Assembly: GCA_003551435.1 (NCBI GenBank) | Contig: PUMQ01000005.1 | Coordinates: 1-33,070, forward strand | Origin: Candidatus Nealsoniibacteriota bacterium | Lineage (GTDB): Bacteria > Patescibacteriota > Minisyncoccia > Minisyncoccales > PWPS01 | Length of the DNA stretch: 33,070 nt | Reading direction: 5' to 3' | Shown: in pieces, positions 1 to 9,264 of the stretch | How positions within the stretch are numbered: position 1 is the first letter of the stretch | Layout of the letters: every line of letters starts with the position of its first letter | Program-made: the position numbers and the translations under genes | Notes under the pieces: generated by a model | What the model was told of the DNA's origin: nothing | Databases searched by the model: none | Seen by the model: the letters and a program-made list of their open reading frames with translations, nothing else

Positions 1-4
1 GCCC

Positions 5-32
5 TTGACATTTTTTTTATTGTAATTACAAT
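5..32 (+). promoter_or_regulatory. Promoter P1 upstream of rpoB
   Basis: TTGACA (5-10) and TACAAT (27-32) are separated by 16 bp, a near-consensus sigma-70 promoter. It points at rpoB, whose start lies about 140 bp downstream. A weaker second -10, TATAAC (117-122), could add a proximal start point. Confidence 0.7.
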
Positions 33-60
33 TAACGCACGCTTGTTTAAACAGGGCCAA

Positions 61-91
61 AGCAAGACCTATTATTATTGGTCTGCTTTTT
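61..91 (+). terminator. Terminator-like hairpin 1 in the rpoB leader
   Basis: AGCAAGACC (61-69) pairs with GGTCTGCT (80-87) with one bulged base, followed by a T run to 91. It sits about 25 nt after the predicted start of P1. It could end an upstream transcript or attenuate rpoBC. Confidence 0.5.
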
Positions 92-136
92 ATGATTTTG
101 TTTGTACTCATTTTTTTATAACCCTCCATTTACAAA

Positions 137-172
137 ACCCTAACTCCTGAATTGGGGTGTTTTTGTTTTTTT
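137..172 (+). terminator. Terminator-like hairpin 2 next to the rpoB start
   Basis: ACCCTAA (137-143) pairs with TTGGGGT (152-158), with one G-U pair. It is followed by GTTTTTGTTTTTTT up to base 172, directly before the rpoB ATG. The form is that of an intrinsic terminator in an unusual place, between promoter and gene. Confidence 0.5.
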
Positions 173-3100
173 ATGCAAAAAGTAAAAGATTTCGGAAAGA
201 AAAAAATTTCTCTGCGGCCTCCTTACCTTTTAAACATTCAAAAAGAATCTTGGGAAAGATTTTGGGAAGAGAGAATCAAAGAGCTTTTCTATGAGATATC
301 TCCCATCAAAGACTATAGCGGGAAAGAGTGGGAGCTTCATTTCTTAAAACACAGATTGGGAAAGCCAAAATACGAAAGCGGAGAAAAAGCCAAAGAGAAC
401 AACGATTCCTATGAAGCGCCTCTTAAGATAGAAGTGGAGCTCAAGAACCTGGTGACTAAAAAATCCAAGAAGCAGGAAGTTTTTCTATGTGATTTTCCTC
501 TTATGACCGAAAGAGGAACTTTTATTATCAACGGTGTAGAAAGAGTGGCCGTCTCTCAGCTTATTCGCTCTCCGGGAGCGTTCTTTACCGCTCAAGAGAT
601 AAAAGGAGTGAAGTGTTTCGGAGCGAAAATGATTCCCAATCGAGGGACCTGGCTTGAATTTCAAACGGAGCCGTCCGGGTTTATTGGCGTAAAAATAGAC
701 AGAAGAAGAAAAGTTCCCGCCACTACCCTTCTGCGCGCTTTAGGTCTCCCCGGCACAAACTCCTCTGATTTCAACAAAACAACGGACGAGGAGATCTTAC
801 AGATTTTCAAAGATGTGGATGTGGGAGAGAAAAAACTTATCCAAAAAACAATAGAGCGCGATGCTTCCAAAAACAGGGAAAGTGCGCTTGTTGAAATATA
901 CAAGAGAGTGCGTCCGGGAGACATAGTGACCCCGGAAACGGCAAAGGAATTGGTGGAAAATATGTTTTTTAATTTTGAGCGCTACGATCTTTCCGAGGTT
1001 GGAAGGTGGCGCATGTGGCAAAGGCTTCCGGAGCTGGAGAAAAAAGAAGAAATAGGAATAGACGACAGACTTCTTTATCCGGAAGATATTGTCGCTGTTC
1101 TCCGCGAAATTGTCCGCCTCAATAACAATCCTTCCGCCAAAGAAGACGAAATAGATCACTTGGGGAACAGGCGCGTTAGGCCTTTTACCGAGCTTTTGGA
1201 AAATACTCTTCGCTTGGGGTTAACAAGAATTGAGAGAAATATAAAAGACAAGATTTCCACTTCGGAGGTTGACGATATCAATCCGGTGAAGATGATTAAT
1301 TCTCGTCCTTTTGCCGCCGCTGTACAAAGATTCTTTTCATCGTCGCAGATTTCGCAGTTTATGGATTGTGCCAACCCACTTTCCGAGCTTGAACATAAAA
1401 GAAGGCTTACGGCTACCGGTCCGGGGGGATTGAAAAGAGAGAGAGCCGGATTTGAGGCACGGGATGTCCAGCCGTCTCACTACGGAAGAATATGTCCTAT
1501 TCAGACGCCGGAAGGCCAGAACGTGGGATTGGTCAGCCATCTGTCTCTTTATGCTAAAGTAAACCGGTATGGGTTTTTGGAATCGCCGTATTTTAAGGTA
1601 AAAAGCGGAAAAGTGACCTCGGAGATGGCCTACCTTAACGCTCATGAGGAAGAGAGTTACGTTATCGCGCACGGAGGAGTGGAAACAGATGGAAAAGGGA
1701 AAATTATCCACTCTAAAGTTGAAGGAAGGTTTAATGGCAGTCCGGGGATTTTTGAGAGAAAAGAAGTGCAATTTATCGATGTTTCTGCAGAGCAGCTTGT
1801 TTCCGTGGCTGCATCGCTGGTTCCTTTTTTGCAAAACGATGATGCCAATAGAGCGCTTATGGGATCAAACATGCAGAGACAGTCTGTTCCGCTTCTTTCT
1901 CCCGAAGCGCCTCTTGTCTCTACCGGCAGCGAAGAGAGAGTGGCCCGTGACTCGGGAAGGGCGATTATTGCCAAAGAGGCCGGCAAAGTTGTGGAAGTTG
2001 ACGGGGAATGTGTTGTTATAAAAAACGAGAAAGGAGAAGAAACAACCTACCACCTGGAAACCTTTTCGGAAACAAACCAGTACACGTGCTTTCACCAAAA
2101 ACCGGTCGTTAGAAAAAACCAGACGGTTAAAAAAGGAGACTTTCTTACTGACGGAGGATCAATTGAGGACGGAAAACTCGCTCTCGGACAAAATGTTCTA
2201 GTTGCCTTTATGTCCTGGAGGGGGAGGAACTTTGAAGACGCTATTATTATTTCCGAAAGACTGGTGAAAGATGATATCTACACTTCGATTCATGTAGAGA
2301 ACTTTGTTTGTGACGTTAGGGAAACCAAGCTTGGTCCGGAAGTAACCACTTCCGATATTCCTAATGTTTCCGAAAAGAAATTGAAGGATTTAGACGAAGA
2401 AGGAATAGTGCGCATCGGGGCGGAAGTTGAACCCAACGATATCTTGGTAGGAAAGATATCTCCCAAAGGAAAGACCGATCTTACGGCGGAAGAGCGTCTT
2501 TTAAAGGCAATTTTCGGTGAAAAAGCAAAAGACGTGAAAGACACTTCCCTTATTATGGAACACGGAAGAAGAGGAAGAGTGATTTCCGTTAAGATATTTT
2601 CTCGAGACGAAGGCCACAGGCTTGATACAGGAGTCATTAAAAGAATAGAGGTAAAAGTGGCACAGATAAGAAAGATAAGAGCGGGAGACAAGCTGGCCGG
2701 GAGGCACGGAAACAAGGGAGTCATTTCTCAAGTATTACCGGAAGAAGAAATGCCCTTTTTAGAGGATGGAACCCCGGTAGATATTATTTTAAATCCCCTT
2801 TCCATTATCTCCAGAATGAACCTAGGCCAGGTTTTGGAAACACACCTCGGTTTAGCGGCTAAAAAAGGAGGATACAGGGTAGTAACGCCGTCGCTTTCCG
2901 GAGCGGATGTTGAGGATATTAGAAAAGAGCTTAAAAAAATGGATCTTCCCGAAGACGGAAAAATGGCCGCTTTTGACGGCAGGACGGGAAGAAAACTGCC
3001 TCACGAGATCACGGTGGGATATATTTATATGATGAAGTTGGAACACATGGTGGAGGATAAGATCCACATGCGGTCTATCGGTCCCTACTCTTTAATCACC

Positions 3101-3394
3101 CAGCAACCGCTCGGGGGAAGGGCACAGTTCGGAGGGCAAAGATTTGGAGAGATGGAGGTGTGGGCGCTTGAAGGCTACGGAGCCGCTCATATTTTACAGG
3201 AGATGCTTACTATAAAGTCGGACGACGTACCCGGAAGAGCGGCTGCTTACGAGGCGATTTTAAAAGGAGATCCTATCCAGACTCCCAATATTCCCGCTTC
3301 GTTTGAGCTTTTAATTGCCGAGATGAAGGCAATGGAGATAAATGTAGAAGTCAGAAAGAAAGAGAAAAATAACCAGAAGGAAACCGGGAAATAA
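173..3394 (+). CDS. rpoB: DNA-directed RNA polymerase subunit beta
   Basis: Beta subunit of RNA polymerase, forming one side of the catalytic cleft. The protein is about 1073 aa, compact compared with E. coli (1342). Visible hallmarks are the fork and rifampicin region (SSSQISQFMD, then EHKRR and GPGGLKRERAGFE, residues about 390-425), the AGRHGNKGV motif near residue 842 and EMEVWALEGYGAAHIL near 994. I chose ATG 173 over an in-frame TTG at 152, because the TTG lies in a hairpin stem and the extra residues are unlike RpoB. There is no Shine-Dalgarno sequence. rpoC follows after 28 bp, so the two are co-transcribed. The rifampicin pocket has substitutions (see findings). Confidence 0.98.
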   Translation: MQKVKDFGKKKISLRPPYLLNIQKESWERFWEERIKELFYEISPIKDYSGKEWELHFLKHRLGKPKYESGEKAKENNDSYEAPLKIEVELKNLVTKKSKKQEVFLCDFPLMTERGTFIINGVERVAVSQLIRSPGAFFTAQEIKGVKCFGAKMIPNRGTWLEFQTEPSGFIGVKIDRRRKVPATTLLRALGLPGTNSSDFNKTTDEEILQIFKDVDVGEKKLIQKTIERDASKNRESALVEIYKRVRPGDIVTPETAKELVENMFFNFERYDLSEVGRWRMWQRLPELEKKEEIGIDDRLLYPEDIVAVLREIVRLNNNPSAKEDEIDHLGNRRVRPFTELLENTLRLGLTRIERNIKDKISTSEVDDINPVKMINSRPFAAAVQRFFSSSQISQFMDCANPLSELEHKRRLTATGPGGLKRERAGFEARDVQPSHYGRICPIQTPEGQNVGLVSHLSLYAKVNRYGFLESPYFKVKSGKVTSEMAYLNAHEEESYVIAHGGVETDGKGKIIHSKVEGRFNGSPGIFERKEVQFIDVSAEQLVSVAASLVPFLQNDDANRALMGSNMQRQSVPLLSPEAPLVSTGSEERVARDSGRAIIAKEAGKVVEVDGECVVIKNEKGEETTYHLETFSETNQYTCFHQKPVVRKNQTVKKGDFLTDGGSIEDGKLALGQNVLVAFMSWRGRNFEDAIIISERLVKDDIYTSIHVENFVCDVRETKLGPEVTTSDIPNVSEKKLKDLDEEGIVRIGAEVEPNDILVGKISPKGKTDLTAEERLLKAIFGEKAKDVKDTSLIMEHGRRGRVISVKIFSRDEGHRLDTGVIKRIEVKVAQIRKIRAGDKLAGRHGNKGVISQVLPEEEMPFLEDGTPVDIILNPLSIISRMNLGQVLETHLGLAAKKGGYRVVTPSLSGADVEDIRKELKKMDLPEDGKMAAFDGRTGRKLPHEITVGYIYMMKLEHMVEDKIHMRSIGPYSLITQQPLGGRAQFGGQRFGEMEVWALEGYGAAHILQEMLTIKSDDVPGRAAAYEAILKGDPIQTPNIPASFELLIAEMKAMEINVEVRKKEKNNQKETGK

Positions 3395-3422
3395 TAAATA
3401 TTTTGTAACTTTTTTATAAATT

Positions 3423-6400
3423 ATGCGCGTAGAAGACATTATTGCACTGAGAATTAAATTGGCTTCCCCCGAGGATGTTTTAGAGTGGTCTCACGGCGAA
3501 GTCACGGAGGCGGAAACGATAAATTACCGCAATCAGAAGCCGGAAAAAGACGGTTTGTTTTGTGAGAAAATTTTCGGCCCTGAAAAGGACTACAAGTGTT
3601 ACTGCGGAAAATACAGAAAAGTCAGGTTTAAAGGGGTTGTTTGTGACCGCTGCGGAGTGGAGGTCACTAAGGCGGCCGTAAGAAGGGAAAGAATGGGGCA
3701 CATTAAGCTCTCTTGCCCTGTTTCCCATATTTGGTTTTTGCGCGGAGTTCCTTCAAGAATGGGACTTATTCTGGACATTCCGATGAAAAAACTGGAAAGA
3801 GTGGTTTACTTTACCGCTTATATAATCACCAAAGTGGACGAAGAAAAAAAGAAAAGCATCGCCAAAGAAATTGAAAAAGAGTATAAAAAAGAGGTCAGGG
3901 AGAAAAAGAAGAGCCTGAAAGGAGAAGCACTTGAAGAAGAGCTGGAAAAAATCAACAGCCAGTATGAGTCTGTAAAGGAAGAGTTAAGAATGATAAAGCC
4001 CTTGGAAATTCATCCGGAAATAGAGTATCACCGTCTTTCGGTGAAATATGGAGAAGCTTTTGAGGCCGGAACCGGAGCGGAAACGCTGAGAGAAATTTTT
4101 GAGAACATTAATCTGGAAGAAGAAATCCAAAAACTGGCCGAAGAAAAAGAAAAGACAACCTCTTCTGCAAAAAAGAAAAAAATTCTCCAGAGACTAAGAT
4201 TGTTCCGCAGAATGAAAAGTGCGGGAATAAGGCCGGAGTGGATGTTTATTAGCGTTCTTCCGGTGCTTCCTCCCGACTTAAGGCCGATTATCCAGCTTGA
4301 CGGAGGAAGATATGCTTCTTCTGACTTGAATGACCTTTACCGCCGAGTAATAAACCGCAACAACCGCTTGAAGTATCTACTTGAAATAAATGCTCCGGAG
4401 GTGATTGTAAGAAACGAAAAAAGAATGCTCCAAGAAGCGACGGATGCTCTTCTTGACAATCAGATGCGCAAGGGGGTTGTAACCCAAGCGTCAACCGGAG
4501 GAAAGCGCCTTTTGAAATCTTTGGCGGACATGCTGAAAGGAAAACAGGGAAGATTTCGCCAAAACCTTCTCGGAAAGAGAGTTGACTACTCAGGACGCTC
4601 GGTGATTGTCATCGGCCCTGATTTAAACCTTGACCAGTGCGGAGTTCCAAAGCAGATGGCTCTTGAAATATTTAAGCCATTTGTTATCTCTCGTATTTTA
4701 GATCAGCGTCTCGCCTATAATGTCAGGGGAGCTTCGCGCCTCGTGGAAGAAGGGACAGACGAGGTCTGGGGAATACTAGAAGAAGTGGTAAAAGACAAGA
4801 TGGTTATTTTAAACCGTGCTCCTACTTTGCACAGGCTGGGAATACAGGCTTTCAAGCCGGTTCTGATAGAGGGGCTTGCTATCCGCATTCATCCTTTTGT
4901 TTGCGAGGCGTTCAATGCGGACTTTGACGGAGACCAGATGGCGGTCCACTTGCCGCTTTCAGGAAATGCCCAGGAAGAGGCGAAAAGCAAGATGATATCC
5001 TCTAAAAACCTTCTTAAGCCGGCCACGGGGCTTCCTATTGTTTCTCCTTCGCAGGACATTGTGTTGGGGTGCTATTACTTAACCATGGAGAAGGAAGGAG
5101 CAAAAGGCGAAGGAAGATATTTTTCCGGGTACTCGGAGGTAGAACACGCTCTTGAGTCCGGAGACATTGAACTTCATGCGAAAATAAAAGCGAGAATTAG
5201 GGGAGAGATTGTGGAAACCACTCCCGGAAGAGTTGTTTTTAGCAGGGCACTTCCTAAAAAGATTCCTTTCCAAAATAAAGCGATGAAATCTCGTGAGCTT
5301 AAAAAATTGGTGGGGGATATTATACAGGAATACAAAAATGAAGACGCACATCTGTTGCTTGATAAAATAAAGGAGCTCGGATTTGAATATGCTACGCGTT
5401 CGGGAATTTCTTGGGGAATGAACGATCTGGTAACCCCGGAAGACAAAAAAGAGATTATAAAAAAAGCGGAAAAAGAAAGAGAGGAAATAGAGAACTATTT
5501 TGAACAAGGGTTCTTTTCAGAAGAAGAAAAGAAAGAAAAAATAATAGAAGTTTGGACCAATGCCAAGGTGGATATTGAGCAGAAAGTGCCGGCCGCTCTT
5601 CCTCAAGGAGAGTCGGTTTCTTTGATTGTGGAATCCGGAGCTCGCGGATCGTGGTCTCAGCCGGTTCAGATGGCGGGAATGAAGGGATTGGTAGTAAACC
5701 CGGCCGGAGAAATCATTGAACTGCCCATTAAAAACTCCTATCAAGAAGGATTTGACGTCTTAGAGTACTTTATTTCCACTCACGGAGCGAGGAAGGGTAC
5801 GGTAGACACGGCTCTCCGAACGGCGCAAGCGGGATATCTGACAAGAAGGCTTATTGACGTAGCCCACGAGGTTATTGTCAGTCAGGATGACTGCAAAGAC
5901 AAAGAGGGAATAACGATTGACAAAAAAGATGCTCAGGAGATTGACCAGGACTTTTTGTTTAAGATAAACGGAAGAGTTTCCTTGGAAGACATTAAAATAG
6001 GTAAAGAAACAGTAGTTAAAAAGGGAGAAGTGATTAATATGGAGCGAGCTAAACGCATAGACGGCTCCGAAGTAGAAGCGGTACGCGTCAGGTCGGTACT
6101 AGGCTGCAAGACAATAGAGGGAGTGTGTGCAAAGTGTTACGGATGGGATATGGGCCTAAACGAAATGGTGCAGAAAGGAGATGCGGTAGGAATTGTTGCC
6201 GCTCAAGGCATCGGGGAGCCGGGGACACAGCTTACTATGAGAACGTTTCATACCGGGGGAGTTGCCGGAGGGGCGGACATCACTCTTGGTCTCCCGCGAG
6301 TCCAAGAAATTTTCGAAAGAAGAGTGCCGAAAGGAAAAGCGGATATGTCCGATGTTGACGGAAAAGTAGCGGAAATAACCAAAGACAGAGTAATTAAGAT

Positions 6401-6974
6401 ACGACCTAAAGCGGGCAAGAAAAAAACGGTTAATTATAAAATAGAACCCAAAAAGGCAATTTATGTCAAAGAAGGAGAAGAGGTGAAAAAGGGAGATCAG
6501 CTTTGTGAAGGAAATCTTGACTTAAATAAGTTGTTTAAACTGAAAGGGGGAAGGGAGACGCAAGACTACATTTTAAAAGAACTTCAAAAAGTATACGTTT
6601 CCCAGGGAGTAGATATTCACGACAAGCACTTGGAAGTTATTATCAGGCAGATGCTTTCTCGGGTAAGTATTGTTGAACCGGGGGATAGTTCTTTTACTTC
6701 CAAGGAGACAGTGGAGCGTCAGCATTACCTTACGGTGAAAAACACTATAGAAAAAAAAGGCGGAAAACCGCCCAAAGCGGAAGATATTTTATTGGGCATT
6801 TCCAAAGTAGCTCTTACGACAGATTCTTTTCTTTCTGCCGCCTCTTTCCAGCAAACATCCAAAGTTCTTATTGACGCCTGCCTGGAAGGAAAAGTGGATA
6901 AGCTGAGAGGACTAAAGGAAAATGTAATTATAGGAAAGCTTATTCCATCGGGGACCGGTTTCAAGAAAAAATAG
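3423..6974 (+). CDS. rpoC: DNA-directed RNA polymerase subunit beta'
   Basis: Beta-prime subunit, carrying the active-site magnesium. The N-terminal zinc site is Cys59, Cys61, Cys74 and Cys77. The catalytic NADFDGDQ motif places the three aspartates at 500, 502 and 504. A second zinc site is Cys824, Cys895, Cys902 and Cys905. The trigger-loop region reads MRTFHTGGVAGGADITLGLP. At 1183 aa it is short for the family but complete, ending in a lysine-rich tail. It starts at ATG 3423 with no Shine-Dalgarno sequence, 28 bp after rpoB, and shares its transcript. No terminator is visible before ftsK. Confidence 0.98.
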   Translation: MRVEDIIALRIKLASPEDVLEWSHGEVTEAETINYRNQKPEKDGLFCEKIFGPEKDYKCYCGKYRKVRFKGVVCDRCGVEVTKAAVRRERMGHIKLSCPVSHIWFLRGVPSRMGLILDIPMKKLERVVYFTAYIITKVDEEKKKSIAKEIEKEYKKEVREKKKSLKGEALEEELEKINSQYESVKEELRMIKPLEIHPEIEYHRLSVKYGEAFEAGTGAETLREIFENINLEEEIQKLAEEKEKTTSSAKKKKILQRLRLFRRMKSAGIRPEWMFISVLPVLPPDLRPIIQLDGGRYASSDLNDLYRRVINRNNRLKYLLEINAPEVIVRNEKRMLQEATDALLDNQMRKGVVTQASTGGKRLLKSLADMLKGKQGRFRQNLLGKRVDYSGRSVIVIGPDLNLDQCGVPKQMALEIFKPFVISRILDQRLAYNVRGASRLVEEGTDEVWGILEEVVKDKMVILNRAPTLHRLGIQAFKPVLIEGLAIRIHPFVCEAFNADFDGDQMAVHLPLSGNAQEEAKSKMISSKNLLKPATGLPIVSPSQDIVLGCYYLTMEKEGAKGEGRYFSGYSEVEHALESGDIELHAKIKARIRGEIVETTPGRVVFSRALPKKIPFQNKAMKSRELKKLVGDIIQEYKNEDAHLLLDKIKELGFEYATRSGISWGMNDLVTPEDKKEIIKKAEKEREEIENYFEQGFFSEEEKKEKIIEVWTNAKVDIEQKVPAALPQGESVSLIVESGARGSWSQPVQMAGMKGLVVNPAGEIIELPIKNSYQEGFDVLEYFISTHGARKGTVDTALRTAQAGYLTRRLIDVAHEVIVSQDDCKDKEGITIDKKDAQEIDQDFLFKINGRVSLEDIKIGKETVVKKGEVINMERAKRIDGSEVEAVRVRSVLGCKTIEGVCAKCYGWDMGLNEMVQKGDAVGIVAAQGIGEPGTQLTMRTFHTGGVAGGADITLGLPRVQEIFERRVPKGKADMSDVDGKVAEITKDRVIKIRPKAGKKKTVNYKIEPKKAIYVKEGEEVKKGDQLCEGNLDLNKLFKLKGGRETQDYILKELQKVYVSQGVDIHDKHLEVIIRQMLSRVSIVEPGDSSFTSKETVERQHYLTVKNTIEKKGGKPPKAEDILLGISKVALTTDSFLSAASFQQTSKVLIDACLEGKVDKLRGLKENVIIGKLIPSGTGFKKK

Positions 6975-7028
6975 GCGCATCCGAAATGCTTAAATTGGCA
7001 ATCTGTCCTACTCTTTCTCTTATTTTTA

Positions 7029-7037
7029 TGCTAAAAT
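7029..7037 (+). promoter_or_regulatory. Extended -10 promoter of ftsK
   Basis: TGCTAAAAT is an extended -10 element. The expected start point, about 7 nt after the hexamer, falls on or beside the ftsK ATG (7045), which would make the mRNA leaderless. The -35 at the right spacing (tactct) is weak. Confidence 0.5.
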
Positions 7038-7044
7038 ACGGCTG

Positions 7045-9237
7045 ATGGGAAGAAAGAAGAAACAAAAGAAAGGAAACGGCCCGAAAGGCAATCAAGAGGA
7101 AAAAACTCCTATTATTCCCGACAACATTAGGCGAATTATAATTGGGATGGTTTTTCTCTTAATTTCTCTTGTTGTTCTTTTGGGTTTTTACGGAATTGCC
7201 GGAAGGGGAGGAGAACTTTCCAAGGAAGTTTTTACCTTTCTCTTTGGAAGAGTGGCTGTTCTTGTCCCTTTTCTTTTTTTAGTATCGGCAGTGGTTTACT
7301 TCAAAACCACTTATGAGAATGTCCTGTATCCTCTTTCGGTGGCCGTGTTTGTCCTTCTAACCGGTATTTCCGGAATTATGGCCAGCATCGGCAATCTGGA
7401 GGGAACATGGCTTGTTAACGGAGATTCCGGCGGATGGTGGGGAGGAGCAATTAGCTCACCTCTTATCGGTTTTTTGGGGTTTTTTGCCACTCAAGTTATT
7501 TTTTTGGTGGCTGTTTTCACGGGAATTCTTATTGTCGCCAATTTGATGAACAAAGAGTTTTCCGTTTCGGAATTTTTCAAAGAACTGTTTAAAAGAGAAG
7601 AGGAGATGGAGCACTCCATGGTAAGAAAGATATTTCTCACCCCGGAAAAGGCGGAAGAAAAAAAGAAAGGAAAAGAAGAAAAAGTCCAGCCTGAAAAAAC
7701 CAAAGAAGAGACAGTAGAGACTAAAAAAAGAGGGAAGCAGACCCGCCTTATACCCCCTTTAGATCTTTTATGCAACGGAGATGAAAATCCGGACCCCGGA
7801 GACACGAGAAGAAACGCTTCCATTATTAAAAAGACGCTTGGAGATTTTGATATTTCGGTAAATATGGGAGAAGTGAATGTGGGCCCTACGGTAACCCAGT
7901 ATACGCTAAAGCCGGCCGAAGGTGTAAAGCTTTCGAGAATTACTTCTCTTGCCGATGATCTTGCTCTTTCACTTGCAATGCATCCGGTAAGAACGGAGGC
8001 TCCTATCCCCGGAAAGTCCTTGGTCGGTATTGAAGTCCCCAACCGAAAGAGAGCGGAAATAACTCTCGGGTCTCTTATAAAAAGGAAAGATTTTTTTGAG
8101 ACAAATGCGCTTACTTTCGTGGTCGGGAAAGATGTTTCCGGAGATCCTCTTTACGCTGATCTTTCCAAAATGCCACATATGCTTGTAGCCGGAGCTACCG
8201 GCAGTGGGAAGACAATATTTTTAAATACTATTCTTATAAGCTTGCTTTACAAAAGCACTCCCGAAGATTTTCGCCTTATTTTAGTTGACCCCAAGAGAGT
8301 GGAGTTTTCTTTGTATGCAAATCTTCCACATCTCCTTACGCCCGTTATTTACGATGTGGAAAAAACGACAATTGCTTTGACCTGGCTTATTGCGGAGATG
8401 GAAAGAAGGTTTAAAATGCTTGCCGAAGTAGGGGCAAGGAACATAGCCGGTTACCAAGAGATGTGCCGAAAAGACGAAAAGCTCGAAAAAATGCCCTATA
8501 TCTCTCTTATTGTTGACGAGCTGGCCGACCTTATGGCAACTAAAGGCAATGTGATAGAAGCGGGAATTGTCCGCATTTCTCAGATGGCAAGAGCGGTAGG
8601 AATTCATCTTGTCTTGGCCACCCAAAGGCCGTCAGTGGAAGTTATTACCGGGCTTATCAAGGCGAACATTACTTCAAGAGTAAGTTTTAAAGTGGCTTCG
8701 CAGGTTGACTCGCGGACAATTCTTGATATGGCGGGAGCGGAAAAGCTTCTCGGATCGGGAGATATGCTTTTCCTTTCTACGGAAAATTCAAAACCGAAAC
8801 GCGTTCAGGCTCCTTATGTTACAGAAAAAGAAATAAAAAAGATAGTTTCTTGGCTCAAAGAGAATGGAGCGGTAAAAGAGGAAGACACTTTAGCCGATAA
8901 CTTGGAAGAATCACTGGAAAAAGGCGAGCAAAAAGGAGAGGGTTTTCTTTCGGAAGGAGAAGAAGACGCTCTCTATGAAGATGCTAAAGAAGTAGTTATT
9001 TCTGCGGGGAAGGCCTCTGCTTCTTTGCTCCAAAGGAGGCTTAAAATAGGTTATGCGAGAGCCGCCCGTCTTTTGGATATTTTAGAGAGTCGTGGTATAG
9101 TTGGACCCGGGGAGGGTGCCAAACCGAGAGAGGTCTACGGAAATTCAGAACCCGAAGAAGTGGCAAGCGATTACAAGGAAGAAGAGGATATAGAAAGGGA
9201 AGAAGAGCAAGACGAAGAAGACTGGGAGAAAGCGTAA
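7045..9237 (+). CDS. ftsK: DNA translocase FtsK/SpoIIIE
   Basis: Septal DNA pump that moves chromosome ends through the division septum. The 730-aa protein has a hydrophobic N-terminal part with about four membrane helices (residues about 29-180). A charged Lys/Glu linker follows (about 195-235), then the RecA-like motor with Walker A AGATGSGKT (around 382-390) and a Walker B stretch ending LIVDELADLM. The C-terminal winged-helix gamma domain, which reads polar DNA sequences, lies at about 645-705 (ISAGKASASLLQRRLKIGYARAARLLD underlies this call in part). A Glu/Asp-rich tail ends the protein. It begins 70 bp after rpoC with its own extended -10 promoter and probably runs into recA, 27 bp on. 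Confidence 0.95.
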   Translation: MGRKKKQKKGNGPKGNQEEKTPIIPDNIRRIIIGMVFLLISLVVLLGFYGIAGRGGELSKEVFTFLFGRVAVLVPFLFLVSAVVYFKTTYENVLYPLSVAVFVLLTGISGIMASIGNLEGTWLVNGDSGGWWGGAISSPLIGFLGFFATQVIFLVAVFTGILIVANLMNKEFSVSEFFKELFKREEEMEHSMVRKIFLTPEKAEEKKKGKEEKVQPEKTKEETVETKKRGKQTRLIPPLDLLCNGDENPDPGDTRRNASIIKKTLGDFDISVNMGEVNVGPTVTQYTLKPAEGVKLSRITSLADDLALSLAMHPVRTEAPIPGKSLVGIEVPNRKRAEITLGSLIKRKDFFETNALTFVVGKDVSGDPLYADLSKMPHMLVAGATGSGKTIFLNTILISLLYKSTPEDFRLILVDPKRVEFSLYANLPHLLTPVIYDVEKTTIALTWLIAEMERRFKMLAEVGARNIAGYQEMCRKDEKLEKMPYISLIVDELADLMATKGNVIEAGIVRISQMARAVGIHLVLATQRPSVEVITGLIKANITSRVSFKVASQVDSRTILDMAGAEKLLGSGDMLFLSTENSKPKRVQAPYVTEKEIKKIVSWLKENGAVKEEDTLADNLEESLEKGEQKGEGFLSEGEEDALYEDAKEVVISAGKASASLLQRRLKIGYARAARLLDILESRGIVGPGEGAKPREVYGNSEPEEVASDYKEEEDIEREEEQDEEDWEKA

Positions 9238-9264
9238 ATAAATAAACACAATAAAGCTTTGCTT

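Noticed and set aside
152-172. TTG start giving a 7-residue longer RpoB
   Set aside because: The TTG lies in the stem of a hairpin, and the extra residues (cysteine and phenylalanine rich) do not match RpoB. ATG 173 fits.
797-1159. Long antisense ORFs inside rpoB, rpoC, ftsK, groEL and dnaG
   Set aside because: They are shadows of strongly coded genes, rich in Phe and Ser from reversed Lys/Glu codons, with no signals of their own.
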